From Caecitellus pseudoparvulus (Eukaryota; Bigyra: Bicosoecida): a DNA stretch of 64,000 bases. Made by a program: the position numbers and the translations under genes. Under the pieces are notes generated by a model. It ran no database searches. It saw only the letters and a program-made list of their open reading frames with translations, and had not been told where the DNA came from. Numbering within the stretch: position 1 is the first letter of the stretch; the number at the start of each line of letters is the position of its first letter. Below, piece by piece: positions 50,801 through 58,519 of the stretch. The stretch spans positions 124,001 to 188,000 of the forward strand of contig CBFFRQ010000039.1 of the NCBI GenBank assembly GCA_965644315.1, given 5' to 3'.

Positions 50801-53800
50801 TCCACTTGCACTCATGGATCGAGTATGGCTGGCTCGTGGGAGTTCTCGCCCACGTGATGGCGTCTCAACTACAGGAGCTATTGGCGAGCCACCCAAGTCG
50901 AGCGACCGGTCGCTTTTGTGAGTCACGCCAAAGTCCTTCAACAACGGTGGGCGAGGCCGCTCGTCGAGAACATCCTCCTGGGAGCCCTGCTCGCGAATGC
51001 GCTGCAAGGCGGCGAAAGGCGACACCTCTCCAGGCCGGCTCTGCAGAGGTGGGGAGGATGGAGTTGCAGCCCTTGCTGCATCAGCCAGTGCAGCCAAGGC
51101 GTTCACTCTTGCCTTGTGGTGAGCCTGAGACACCTCAAATCGAGGCGAACCAGGTGCCACAACACCCCCCTTCACCGGACTGGAGCGGTGTGGCGAGCCT
51201 GGAGCGCTGACGGGGGAAGCTCCCTTGGCAAGGTGCTGCAGCCAGTCCTGCGTCGACATGGACACTGGTGTGCTTGCGTCCTGCCCGTGCTCGGCATGCT
51301 CCGTCTTTGTGGAAGGCTTCAACAAGGGTGGATCTACGTCACCGCCCGATGGGACACTGCTCAACGAATTGGCCTGCTCATCCCGCAACTGTGGTGCCGG
51401 TGTTGTCTGTGGTAGCTGTCTGTCTGATGACCCTTGTGGGAAGAATGCGTCTTCTCCAGGAGCCGCAGCACGGTGTGGGCTGGGAAGAGCTGCGTTGCCT
51501 GGAGGTGGCTTCGGTGGTGTCTTCGGCGGACCAGGAGGTGTCTTCTTCGCCTTTGCTGCTGGGGCAGGGGGCTGCGGTGCTACCGGCCTGGCTGCTGCAT
51601 CGGTTCTAGCGGCTTCGGTCTGGCCGTCAGTGTTCAGAGAAGGTGTTGACGGCGGCCCAGCAGCTGCCTCCACAGAGACCTGCTCTTGTGAGGCTTGATC
51701 CCGTGAGGCAGCTTGTGGGGTGCCGTCAACCTCTTGTGTACTGCTCGGTCCAGGGCGCTGCGCTTGCCCGTCTTTTTCTGGCCCTTCGCCAAAACCGACA
51801 AAAGGAGCCAGCACGGCTTCGCCAGACACAAAAGACCCCCCTGCCTTCCTGGAAGAGGAAGAAGACGACTTGGGCGAACGCAAAGGTGCGGTTGCTGCGG
51901 AGCTAGTACCCGAGAGACGCTTCACCGCAGTTGTGGTGATGCCTTGGACATCGGCCACCTTCCCAGCGGAATCTGGTGAGGTGGAGGACGCGCCAACACT
52001 TCTAGAGGATGGAACCTTCTTCAATGGTGTGGGAGTCATGGGCCGAAGGCTGCCCCTCCTTATGGCCTTGGCCTTCAGGCTTGCCGGGGGCGGGCCAAGT
52101 GGCAAGGGCAGAGCGTCACCGGATGGAGAGCCAGGGTTCGTTGGTGCGGAGTGCTTCTTTGGCGTAAATGGCGGAGCAACATCAGCTGGCACATTGGACG
52201 TCGTTGTCTTCGAAGCTGCGCCTGAGGTAGTCTGTTTTGGGGGGCTTTTCTCAGACTCCGACACCGTGGCCACAATAGGCGCAAGAGCAGTGCCGTCCAG
52301 CGTCATCACACGACCAGCCCGACGAAGGTTTCCTTTCGCCTGCAAAAAGGCTGGGGGAGGCGCAGGACTGGAGCTTGAAGGACCCTCCTTGGATGCGACG
52401 GTGCGTTTTAAGGCTGGCTGCTTCACACCTGGCCCAGGAGCAGGCTTCTTGGGCCTGCCTTTCTTGATGCCTGTCGCACTCCCGGGGCTGGACCCAGTAG
52501 TTGCACCAACCTTCCTTCCCATCACGGGCCCTAGTTCTGCCTTTGGGTGGGATTTAGATGCTTCAGGCGCATGTTGGTCTGGGGGAACAGAAGTCTTGGG
52601 CTCCTTGACCTTGGAAGTAGGAGAAGTACCCTTTGCTGCAGGCAACTTTGGCTTGGCACTTGTTGATTGCTTCGCTGGCTTTCCACGTGTCGCAGCGCCA
52701 CCAGTACGCATCGGCCCAGGCTTTGGCCCAGGCTTTGGCCCAGGCTTTGGCTTGGACGGCAACTTTGGCTTCGGCGCCCCTTTCCCTGGTGTCGTGGCAG
52801 GCAGGCGGTCGGCTGCGGACCGCTCCTTGACGGCCACCTGCCGAGTCTTGCCACGCGAAGGAGGGGGTGGCTTGGAGCCTGCCTTGATCCCAGTCGTCCC
52901 CTTGCCAGGCTTCCGTGTCGCTGAAGACGGGCTCTCGGATCGCTTACTGTGGGGCGTCACGGAGTCGACACTTGGTTTGGGACTTGGGCGATCTTGATCA
53001 AGAAGACCCCCGCTGGATGTTCCCCGTGGAAGCGGGGACTTGCGGAGCGATGATGATGACTTCCCAGCCTTATCTTTCAATCCAGGAGGAGGGGTGGACG
53101 GAGACCGATCCCTAGGAGGGCTCTTAGCAGTGGCAGAATTCACCGGACCAGCAGAGCTAGGTTTCACACCCGGCTTGCCACTAGGTGACGGCCTGCCACC
53201 ACGTGACGGCTTCGCCCCGCCTGGCACACCCAGCTTACCACCAGGTGACGGCTTCGCCCCGCCTGGCACACCCGGCTTGCCACCAGGTGACGGCTTGCCA
53301 CCACGTGACGGCTTCGCCCCGCCTGGCACACCCAGCTTACCACCAGGTGACGGCTTCGCCCCGCCTGGCACACCCGGCTTGCCACCAGGTGACGGCTTGC
53401 CACCAGGTGACGGCTTCGCCCCGCCTGGCACACCCAGCTTGCCACCAGGTGACTGCTTGCCACCAGGTGACGGCTTCGCCCCGCCTGGCACACCCAGCTT
53501 ACCACCTGGTGAGGGCTTCGCCCCGCCTGGAACACCCAGCTTACCACCTGGTGACGGCTTCGCCCCGCCTGGCACACCCGGCTTGCCACCAGGTGACGGC
53601 TTCGCCCCGCCTGGCACACCAGGCTTGCCACCAGGTGACGGCTTGCCACCAGGTGACGGTTTCGCCCCGCCTGGCACGCCCGGCTTGCCACCAGGTGACG
53701 GCTTCGCACCGCCTGGCACGCCCGGCTTGACACCTGGCGACACTTTGGGCGGCGGGGTCGCACCACCAGGCGGCTTGGCCGGCTTCACTGGCTTCGCCAC

Positions 53801-55228
53801 CGACCCACCAGGTGGCGACGCCTTGGGCGGCGGGGTCGCACCACCAGGCGGCTTGGCCGGCTTCACTGGCTTCGCCACCGACCCTCCAGGTGGCGACGCC
53901 TTGGGCGGCGGGGTCGCACCACCAGGCGGCTTGGCCGGCTTCACTGGCTTCGCCACCGACCCTCCAGGTGGCGACGCCTTGGGCGGCGGGGTCGCACCAC
54001 CAGGCGGCTTGGCCGGCTTCACTGGCTTCGCCACACTCCCACCAGGCGGCGACGCCTTGGGCGTCGGGGTCGCACCACCAGACGGCGACCCTTTGGGCGG
54101 CGGGGTCGCACCACCAGGCGGCTTGGCCGGCTTCACTGGCTTCGCCACACTCCCACCAGGCGGCGACGCCTTGGGCGGTGGGGTCGCACCACCAGGCGGC
54201 TTGGCCAGCTTCACTGGCTTCGCCACACTCCCACCAGGCGGCGACGCCTTGGGCGGCGGGGTCGCACCACCAGGCGGCTTGGCCGGCTTCACTGGCTTCG
54301 CCACACTCCCACCAGGCGGCGACGCTTTGGGCGGCGGGGTCGCACCACCAGGCGGCTTGGCCGGCTTCACTGGCTTCGCCACACTCCCGCCAGGCGGCGA
54401 TGTCTTGGGCGGCGGGGTCGCACCACCAGGCGGCTTGGCCGGCTTCACTGGCTTCGCCACACTCCCACCAGGCGGCTTGGCCGGTTTCACTGGCTTCGCC
54501 ACACTCCCGCCAGGCGGCGACGCTTTGGGCGGCGGGGTCGCACCACCAGGCGGCTTGGCCGGCTTCACTGGCTTCGCCACACTCCCGCCAGGCGGCGACG
54601 CCTTGGGCGGTGGGGTCGCACCACCAGGCGGCTTGGCCGGCTTCACTGGCTTCGCCACACTCCCGCCAGGCGGCTTGGCCGGCTTCACTGGCTTCGCCAC
54701 ACTCTCACCAGGCGGCTTGGCCGGCTTCACTGGCTGGGATGGTTTGTTTCCATCTTGTGTTGGCTTTTCTGCTCGTGATGGTGAGAGAGGCTTGCTGTGA
54801 CCATCGTCCGGCTCCTCAGACGGCGGCTTGACGCTGGCTAGGTTGACGGGGCTCTTGCTGCCTTCTTTGGGTGGCTTCCCTCCCGGAGCAGCGACAACTT
54901 TCAAGCTGCCATCCTTGGATCTCAACATGCTGCTGCGGCTGGAAGGTGTTGGTTTTCCTGCTGGGTTTGGGGCGCCGTGAGCGCCGGGGGGCGGCCTGGC
55001 AGGGGGGCGCGCCCCAGCTGGCGCTGGAGCCGGTCGAGGAGGTGGCCTCGCTGCCTGAAGAGCAGGCCTCGGACCAGGAGGGCGAGCAGGCCTACTTATT
55101 GTCGCTAGCGGGCGTGGTGGTCGGGCAGGAACCGGGCGTGGCCCTGTGATAGCCACCGCAGGTTGTGTGCCAGGCGAAAGCCAGAGCTCAACGCTTGCAG
55201 CAGGCTCACCAGGTCTGGGAGCGGCCAT
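44855..55228 (-). CDS. Giant low-complexity repeat protein
   Basis: A single open frame of 10.4 kb codes for 3457 residues, starting MAAPRPGEPAASVELW. Residues 1-700 are Pro/Lys/Gly-rich and hold two repeat arrays, a 26-residue unit (SVAKPVKPAKPPGG plus ATPPPKASPPGG, 14 copies) and a 14-residue unit (PGVPGGAKPSPGGK, 11 copies). Basic Ser/Pro-rich sequence continues to about 1500 (KPGPKPGPKPG, SRSLPRSLRR). A helical middle follows (SEERKLAQAVAEKKRRLGVL; VTEQQSDFDALKRRIASVKG). The C-terminal third is again Ser/Arg/Ala-rich and ends in a coiled coil (RSLRRELAEADAVRREV). No enzymatic domain, signal peptide or membrane span is seen. The basic Pro-rich nature suggests a microtubule- or actin-binding scaffold, but this is inference. 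Undetected short introns in such sequence cannot be excluded. Confidence 0.7.
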   Translation of the reverse strand: MAAPRPGEPAASVELWLSPGTQPAVAITGPRPVPARPPRPLATISRPARPPGPRPALQAARPPPRPAPAPAGARPPARPPPGAHGAPNPAGKPTPSSRSSMLRSKDGSLKVVAAPGGKPPKEGSKSPVNLASVKPPSEEPDDGHSKPLSPSRAEKPTQDGNKPSQPVKPAKPPGESVAKPVKPAKPPGGSVAKPVKPAKPPGGATPPPKASPPGGSVAKPVKPAKPPGGATPPPKASPPGGSVAKPVKPAKPPGGSVAKPVKPAKPPGGATPPPKTSPPGGSVAKPVKPAKPPGGATPPPKASPPGGSVAKPVKPAKPPGGATPPPKASPPGGSVAKPVKLAKPPGGATPPPKASPPGGSVAKPVKPAKPPGGATPPPKGSPSGGATPTPKASPPGGSVAKPVKPAKPPGGATPPPKASPPGGSVAKPVKPAKPPGGATPPPKASPPGGSVAKPVKPAKPPGGATPPPKASPPGGSVAKPVKPAKPPGGATPPPKVSPGVKPGVPGGAKPSPGGKPGVPGGAKPSPGGKPSPGGKPGVPGGAKPSPGGKPGVPGGAKPSPGGKLGVPGGAKPSPGGKLGVPGGAKPSPGGKQSPGGKLGVPGGAKPSPGGKPSPGGKPGVPGGAKPSPGGKLGVPGGAKPSRGGKPSPGGKPGVPGGAKPSPGGKLGVPGGAKPSRGGRPSPSGKPGVKPSSAGPVNSATAKSPPRDRSPSTPPPGLKDKAGKSSSSLRKSPLPRGTSSGGLLDQDRPSPKPSVDSVTPHSKRSESPSSATRKPGKGTTGIKAGSKPPPPSRGKTRQVAVKERSAADRLPATTPGKGAPKPKLPSKPKPGPKPGPKPGPMRTGGAATRGKPAKQSTSAKPKLPAAKGTSPTSKVKEPKTSVPPDQHAPEASKSHPKAELGPVMGRKVGATTGSSPGSATGIKKGRPKKPAPGPGVKQPALKRTVASKEGPSSSSPAPPPAFLQAKGNLRRAGRVMTLDGTALAPIVATVSESEKSPPKQTTSGAASKTTTSNVPADVAPPFTPKKHSAPTNPGSPSGDALPLPLGPPPASLKAKAIRRGSLRPMTPTPLKKVPSSRSVGASSTSPDSAGKVADVQGITTTAVKRLSGTSSAATAPLRSPKSSSSSSRKAGGSFVSGEAVLAPFVGFGEGPEKDGQAQRPGPSSTQEVDGTPQAASRDQASQEQVSVEAAAGPPSTPSLNTDGQTEAARTDAAARPVAPQPPAPAAKAKKTPPGPPKTPPKPPPGNAALPSPHRAAAPGEDAFFPQGSSDRQLPQTTPAPQLRDEQANSLSSVPSGGDVDPPLLKPSTKTEHAEHGQDASTPVSMSTQDWLQHLAKGASPVSAPGSPHRSSPVKGGVVAPGSPRFEVSQAHHKARVNALAALADAARAATPSSPPLQSRPGEVSPFAALQRIREQGSQEDVLDERPRPPLLKDFGVTHKSDRSLDLGGSPIAPVVETPSRGRELPRASHTRSMSASGRMTSGRPSPTGKIDPHAAKVDKGSATPGSPSARLLQAWATSPGTTASLRGGVDPTGIYWVGGETPGGGWKAVQPGEVPARLRDGGAQGQSAAAAAFDAKVQHITATYKPPAPEAGLKESIFGRPKLTPEELRRKQLLEFLYRIEQPARKQATVTHTPHSEKAVVIKSPSVGRMLQLNEVKGALGDTLAGAATSKYVLPPPSPPTPPQAPPLTLAEKPKRFSALPASGVSRPTPTSRRLSMLMGRTAAQAPEQPSERELLGQPPPAAKLETPGPIRLSSVLAETSKSKLRAMRLSEERKLAQAVAEKKRRLGVLRKTSQRAGVRRHEKEVSLARAQLKRVMGLARRMGIVVHPMAQEVLALDPASFSLALLRAEQEATARAQLDAAVAADAQQAVDKGHQSSDSDSTTTMSGGHDTEASGRASRIRRAEQAAATAKHSASAAADAVQRAELAKTNPATVYLDVVAQCTAEVLEQLELLHAVPTFMVHDGTAVVSEEVDVDSVLEGGSVASQRTRGYSTAAASEPGSVRGRATSTVRRTTMSAQARNESLKRAVTEQQSDFDALKRRIASVKGQLRDAQQRKTQREAAWEAALPQEVVQARERVQRLHRILSSPHAVQQAIDAGVQSVLDRHKAAVAAAAKAHGEPDHKDMLQDIRKWATDTMREQDEEVSAWLGRVSKDAEKAAAAALAALKAQVLRVRTMRDLRRDQCGALRTAITAWKGGHRVHWESLLPSLASQETTLDATSDSASCGGANTPAAHQTYLAKRAGSTGASGTNRYILAASGRNAYRGAGEALYTHPVPVLLASAPQVTDEALLKVQDLMDRVWAMQDMVGLPLHARVAWLGRVASAGHVFNLRLLDAWRQRARLVSALAHVSTAPLAGAAVLYKGGASADPSSLSLTPQLLGKVDTLQEELQTAGALQPLTGQKVQEALPDRCATTATDAARVAEDYSRAAALSRSLKESDADVSLEALYAASKSTGLSAHSASRLRSRRGTYSAHADKKRKMFTHADMAGTFHLYDSKAEGPDGELSARAAELAATAPHDIATPLPTPSAEDVLVMHSTKDDVFKTTRPGVHSGLIIVSRDRGLDDNAPSETLAATVQRAAAQARHSAALIKDPAALLRTAGSSVSGRSRSLPRSLRRAAGGSTSAASQLRESQQRADARRAASVGRHLVQHGPGGATFEPSPGYLAWRRIAAGHGLTVPIPLPDVEDPEALGRTMRGVQGGVQPASSTPHAGTRSHGAAEAAAARRIGGGTGGLYDTGHVSLAEGADDHVHITDAGAAGQHDPASVVTSTLPTPQIRLRGSAAVRRASMAVLRKSAQALASPTPASPGGMSPEPTPGAPPTSSRRQSIAAMLLTSSNSSVVAAESGHDANSPHAGAASPALRSVSGRRVSVFSGAQAQQTASSAASVSSGPRHRRRQSIKIRTQDGGVHEVDAASVGGGSPSTIQWGRSRVVGGYMAPTAASAVRNQRNAAGEFLSARGMSIGATSTRSSTRHGRKGSHRSSTAQADALDELEFQVAMRERQSAREQAAEARAVKQRGRKSFLSRSANAVFGAAEPSVEDITAGAAGRGGRAAQVSADVRSGRKSDAHSVSGRTMRSHSTGRASTVRRDTSDARSRRTGRTSGRASSAFTLRTSGTSRTGRGGRSDKARRGAAFDAHIARLNATAEAGDLDDIVRQRAQSESQQGTGTDAPPRAASPAKPQHRRRMSRVAWAQSAAAVSAGESTAPEVQAEAEAAPASDQRDPSTLPLSLYPGYSGGGRVGQVGDMSPRVLRHDRLRLRAAANHGGLPHDSPYYHDGVRAEEALPGLRRAPPNFQAKVKDHFWVAQQKRSRMRRRGREPEAGSLPEALAGEGVPEGKADVLAHGAELGGETSGTQAGDAVEPFTPRSDSEASEGAPPLELPPDEVEGVGLEGAPHATRKEHRPSWAHTWRGQEAAALAREDDMTVVELEQVTRSLRRELAEADAVRREVSLALQEMQ
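52714..52749. repeat. 12-bp tandem repeat, three copies
   Basis: GCCCAGGCTTTG occurs three times in a row within the giant gene and codes (minus strand) for GPKP units. It is a small independent expansion about 400 bp from the larger arrays. Confidence 0.8.
53163..53735. repeat. 42-bp coding minisatellite
   Basis: Eleven copies of a 42-bp unit, read on the minus strand as PGVPGGAKPSPGGK with P/L alternation at the first position. Extra 18-bp pieces (PSPGGK) are inserted at four or five places, giving a higher-order pattern. Copies are nearly identical at the DNA level, so the array is probably young and length-variable. It sits directly beside the 78-bp array in the same gene. Confidence 0.9.
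53736..54735. repeat. 78-bp coding minisatellite
   Basis: Fourteen copies of SVAKPVKPAKPPGG (one with KLAK), most followed by ATPPPKASPPGG to make a 26-residue, 78-bp unit. A few lack the second half, so the array mixes 42- and 78-bp steps. Third-base differences between copies are few. The opposite strand is also fully open through the array (53040-54800), which is expected for this GC-rich unit and is not taken as a gene. Confidence 0.9.
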
Positions 55229-55575
55229 GGGCACGAAGCAGCACTAGAAGCCGCCTTTTCCAGTACTTGCAGTAAATTAAATACACCAGCGTGGAATGAC
55301 CTCGTGAGTAGCCTTCGTTTCGTGAATAAGGGCTTGCCAGACGGCGTTGGCACCGTCGCACGCGATGCTGTGCTTGAGCCGGAGTTTGCCTCGCCTCCAG
55401 AGAAGCGGGTTCTCACAATGAAAGGCAAACATGTACCCCAATCCCTTTAAGAGCACTACGTGCTTGGGCTGGGCAATACTTGTGGCATTTGTTTGCTTGC
55501 TCGAACGGAGCGGAGCAAGGTTTTGTGGGCTGGTAAGGGCAAACATAAATTCATGCAATGGGGTGCTGTGAGCAC
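55229..55575. other. Intergenic, upstream of the giant gene
   Basis: A 347-bp spacer between two minus-strand genes, with AT-rich patches (55262-55280, 55535-55560). It should contain the promoter of the giant gene and the 3' end of the gene at 55576. No TTTCCGCA copy or clear TATA box is seen. Confidence 0.4.
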
Positions 55576-58290
55576 CTACACTGCAGGATGAATAGCCAGC
55601 AGCACATCCTCAGTGTTTGAAAGTAGTCGGCCGCCTGGCAAGGACGACTGCAAGACCCGCGAAACGCGAGTGGTCATGACGTAGGGGAAGGCCGCAAGCA
55701 GCGAAGGGTGCAGCAAGCCCCTCGCTGCCTGCACATGGACAATGTAAGCGAGGTGGGCCGTCCCATTCAGTGACAAGTGCTCCACACCCACACTGCCGAG
55801 GCTGGAAGACAAAGTTAGAGCCCCACTGAGGTAGGAGGGGGCTTGCAGCGGGTCGCCCTCGTCTGGCTCTGCCGCAGCTGGAACCGTACACGAGGCATCC
55901 ACGCCACCCTTTGGGAGTGCAGGGGCGAGGGACTTGGCGGGTGGCGCTTGCAAGTGGGCATGTGTGAGAGTGTGCAAGTGCGCTCGGTACACCTGGGCCC
56001 ACACTCTGTCTGCTGCAGCGGCATGCAGGGCACCTCCGCTGGCAGTCACTCGGCTGGAAGCCCCTGCTTCGCAGGAAGTGGACGCAGTCAACGGTAAGTT
56101 GGGGAGGTAGCTTGCGGGCAAAGTAGACACATGTTGCACGAACGCAGGGGCGGCGCTGGCGGCGGATTGCAGGGCTGGTGACAGTCCGTGGGGGTGCTCC
56201 ACTGCCAGCCACGACTCCTGAGGGGCAGGCGCTCCAAAGCACTGCAGCACGCAGCCTTGCAGCGGCTGCCCCAGAGCGTACGCTGGCAAATCTTCGTTTG
56301 GTCGAAAGGTCGGTGTGTACATGGCGTGCAGAGGTCGGATTGGCGAAGGGGCTGCCCCGCCAGCTTTGGCAGCGCCTGGCAACCACCGACGCCAGCCGGT
56401 GGCACGGGGCGTCTGAGGAGGGAGCTGGCTCACCCAAGCTGCCGAGACGCTTGTCACGGCATCTTGAGCCGAATCTAGCACTTGCTGCACGGCTGGGTGA
56501 GGCGCCTCGCCGAAGACATGCGTGTGTGCTAGACACGCAGCGCCTGCTTTGAGCACGTTGAAGCCTGCCAGCCGGCTCAGCTTGCGAGCAAGGCTTTCCC
56601 CTGTGCCTCTGGCCCACTGGACAGCAAAGCTGTGGGCGCCAGTCCCACTGCCCAGCACTGCGATGCGCCCTTCTCTGGCTTCAGGACAGCGAGCACCTGG
56701 TTGAACCAGCACCGCGCAGACTTCGGTGGCCGCGCTGGGGGAGCGCGCACCAGGCAGAAACGGACCTACTAAAGCTGCTGTGGCAGACTCCAACTCACGG
56801 CTGCTGATGCTGCCCCACTGGGACATGGGCTTCTTCCAAGCAGCTTCTACGTCATGTACAATGTGCCCGTGCTCGGAGGGCAGAGCGGTGAACTCGGCAG
56901 GGTTCTTGGTGATGCGCAGAAACGTGACGCTGGCGCCGGTGCGCACTCCCAAAAGCGACGCCAGGTGAGGCAGCACCACACTGCAGGGTGGTGCAGAGCG
57001 AGTGGCAGGGCCCCACATCCTGTCGGGGGGTGCTGTTCCTGTCAGCACACTGAATGCAAGCCGGGCAGTGGTTTGGGAGTGCGTGTTGCTGCACAGGGAA
57101 ACCTGCCGCGCAGCAACCGCTTGGCCAGCGCTGGACCGCCTGCAATACACCACGAACGCGACGCGCAGCAGCGACATGTGGTCAGTCACAATACCGTTCT
57201 GAGCTCTCCCCGCACCCTCCAGCCCGAACACGCGCAAGAGTAGCGTGAGCCAAGTCTGCGGTGCGCCTGCAATGGCAGTGGCAGCATCCCCAGCAAACAC
57301 CATGTGCGGGAGACTCGCTGTGTTGTGCAAGAGAGAATAGACGCCTGCGACAGCTGCTGGTGGGGGCATGCCCCCTTTGCGCGCGGGCAGCTGGGCGGCA
57401 GCATCCTCCAGCTCCTCGCGGTTGAAGGGCAGTGCGGGCAGTGTGCTTTGCAGGGCAGCTCGGCTGTTCTTCGCGTGTTCCTTCACGCCGTCTCCTCGCC
57501 CGGCCTTGTCCATGTTGTCCCAGCCCGCGGCCGCATGCAGAGCTGCTGACAACCCCAGGGCCACTCGGAGGTCGGGTGGCAACAAAGCAGGGTGTGCATC
57601 GGCCCTGTACCGCGGCTGGCTGGCGCTGTGGCTCGCTTGGCTGAGCAGGGAACGAGCGGGGGAGGGATCCCCACTGCTGCCCTGCCCAGCTGGTGATGTC
57701 AGCAGTGGGGTGGGCTCGGGAGTGGAAGGCGCAGCGAAGTGCACGTGTTCTGGCGGGGGCGCTGGGGCCGCGACAAGTGCAGTCTGGGCAGCGGCAGTAA
57801 ATCGCAGCAAGGCCGCCTGCAAGTCCAACAGGTCAACCTGCGGCGGTTCCGGCGTCGTGGGGCTGGCGGAAACAGCCGCTGCCTCCCCTTCCCCAGCGTC
57901 TGCCATTCCCATGAATAGACGCCGCACAGGGCTTTCGTCTGTTGCATGCTCCGTGTCGTGTCTGGGCGGCAGCAGCCGTGCACCGGTGGCTTCAGCAACA
58001 GCCCAATCCAGCGCCAGCAGCAGCGCACGCGTGCACCGCAGCAACGACATGCCCAGCACCCGGCTGATGGGGCGAAGAGGGGCTGCTTTTCCTCCAAACA
58101 TGGCGAATGCAATGAGGATAGCCAGTGCTGTCAGGACCCCAGTGTGCAGCAGCGTGTGGCTCCAGCCGTGGCCGGGCGTGTCAACTTCCGCACTCGCCCT
58201 TCCATCGCCAACCTCAGCGAAGTGGCCCGCTGAACCGAGGCCTTCAGAGACTGTCTGACTGTCAGCGAGCAGAACACCTTGTGCTTGCAT
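55576..58290 (-). CDS. Hypothetical membrane-anchored protein
   Basis: An unrecognised single-exon protein of 904 residues starting MQAQGVLLADSQTVSEG. One hydrophobic span near residues 50-68 (TGVLTALAILIAFAMFGGK) is followed by a basic/amphipathic stretch (SRVLGMSLLRCTRALLLALD), so it is probably a single-pass or monotopic membrane protein with its bulk on one side. The middle has Ser/Pro-rich linkers between helical blocks (DLQAALLRFTAAAQTAL; PDLRVALGLSAALHAAAGW). The second half looks globular, with strands such as GRIAVLGSGTGAHSFAVQW and a C-terminal domain (LTLSSSLGSVGVEHLSLNG; HLAYIVHVQAARGLL). I could not assign a family. Neighbours give no functional hint. Confidence 0.65.
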   Translation of the reverse strand: MQAQGVLLADSQTVSEGLGSAGHFAEVGDGRASAEVDTPGHGWSHTLLHTGVLTALAILIAFAMFGGKAAPLRPISRVLGMSLLRCTRALLLALDWAVAEATGARLLPPRHDTEHATDESPVRRLFMGMADAGEGEAAAVSASPTTPEPPQVDLLDLQAALLRFTAAAQTALVAAPAPPPEHVHFAAPSTPEPTPLLTSPAGQGSSGDPSPARSLLSQASHSASQPRYRADAHPALLPPDLRVALGLSAALHAAAGWDNMDKAGRGDGVKEHAKNSRAALQSTLPALPFNREELEDAAAQLPARKGGMPPPAAVAGVYSLLHNTASLPHMVFAGDAATAIAGAPQTWLTLLLRVFGLEGAGRAQNGIVTDHMSLLRVAFVVYCRRSSAGQAVAARQVSLCSNTHSQTTARLAFSVLTGTAPPDRMWGPATRSAPPCSVVLPHLASLLGVRTGASVTFLRITKNPAEFTALPSEHGHIVHDVEAAWKKPMSQWGSISSRELESATAALVGPFLPGARSPSAATEVCAVLVQPGARCPEAREGRIAVLGSGTGAHSFAVQWARGTGESLARKLSRLAGFNVLKAGAACLAHTHVFGEAPHPAVQQVLDSAQDAVTSVSAAWVSQLPPQTPRATGWRRWLPGAAKAGGAAPSPIRPLHAMYTPTFRPNEDLPAYALGQPLQGCVLQCFGAPAPQESWLAVEHPHGLSPALQSAASAAPAFVQHVSTLPASYLPNLPLTASTSCEAGASSRVTASGGALHAAAADRVWAQVYRAHLHTLTHAHLQAPPAKSLAPALPKGGVDASCTVPAAAEPDEGDPLQAPSYLSGALTLSSSLGSVGVEHLSLNGTAHLAYIVHVQAARGLLHPSLLAAFPYVMTTRVSRVLQSSLPGGRLLSNTEDVLLAIHPAV

Positions 58291-58519
58291 CCTGTCTCAG
58301 ATAGAGCGACAGCAGCTGATGCCCTGGCCACGACACCGCCTGTTGCTGAACTGGCACAGCGAGCTATCCTCCCTGCACCCTGACTGGGAGCCGTGGCGCC
58401 GAGGTCGCCGAGGCTGACCGTCAAGGCAAGCCAAGTCCACTCCCCCAACTTGTGGGCGTTGAAATATGAGCAGTTCCTCCCTTCTGCCCCATCACCCAGC
58501 CTGCGCGGCTTGAAACGAA

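Noticed and set aside
51720-52997. A 425-codon plus-strand ORF opposite the giant repeat gene.
   Set aside because: It is fully antisense to a 10-kb frame, has no domain, and open antisense frames are expected at this GC content.
44855-55228. Collagen-like or titin-like identity for the giant Pro/Gly/Lys protein.
   Set aside because: No Gly-X-Y periodicity and no Ig or fibronectin folds; similarity would be compositional only.
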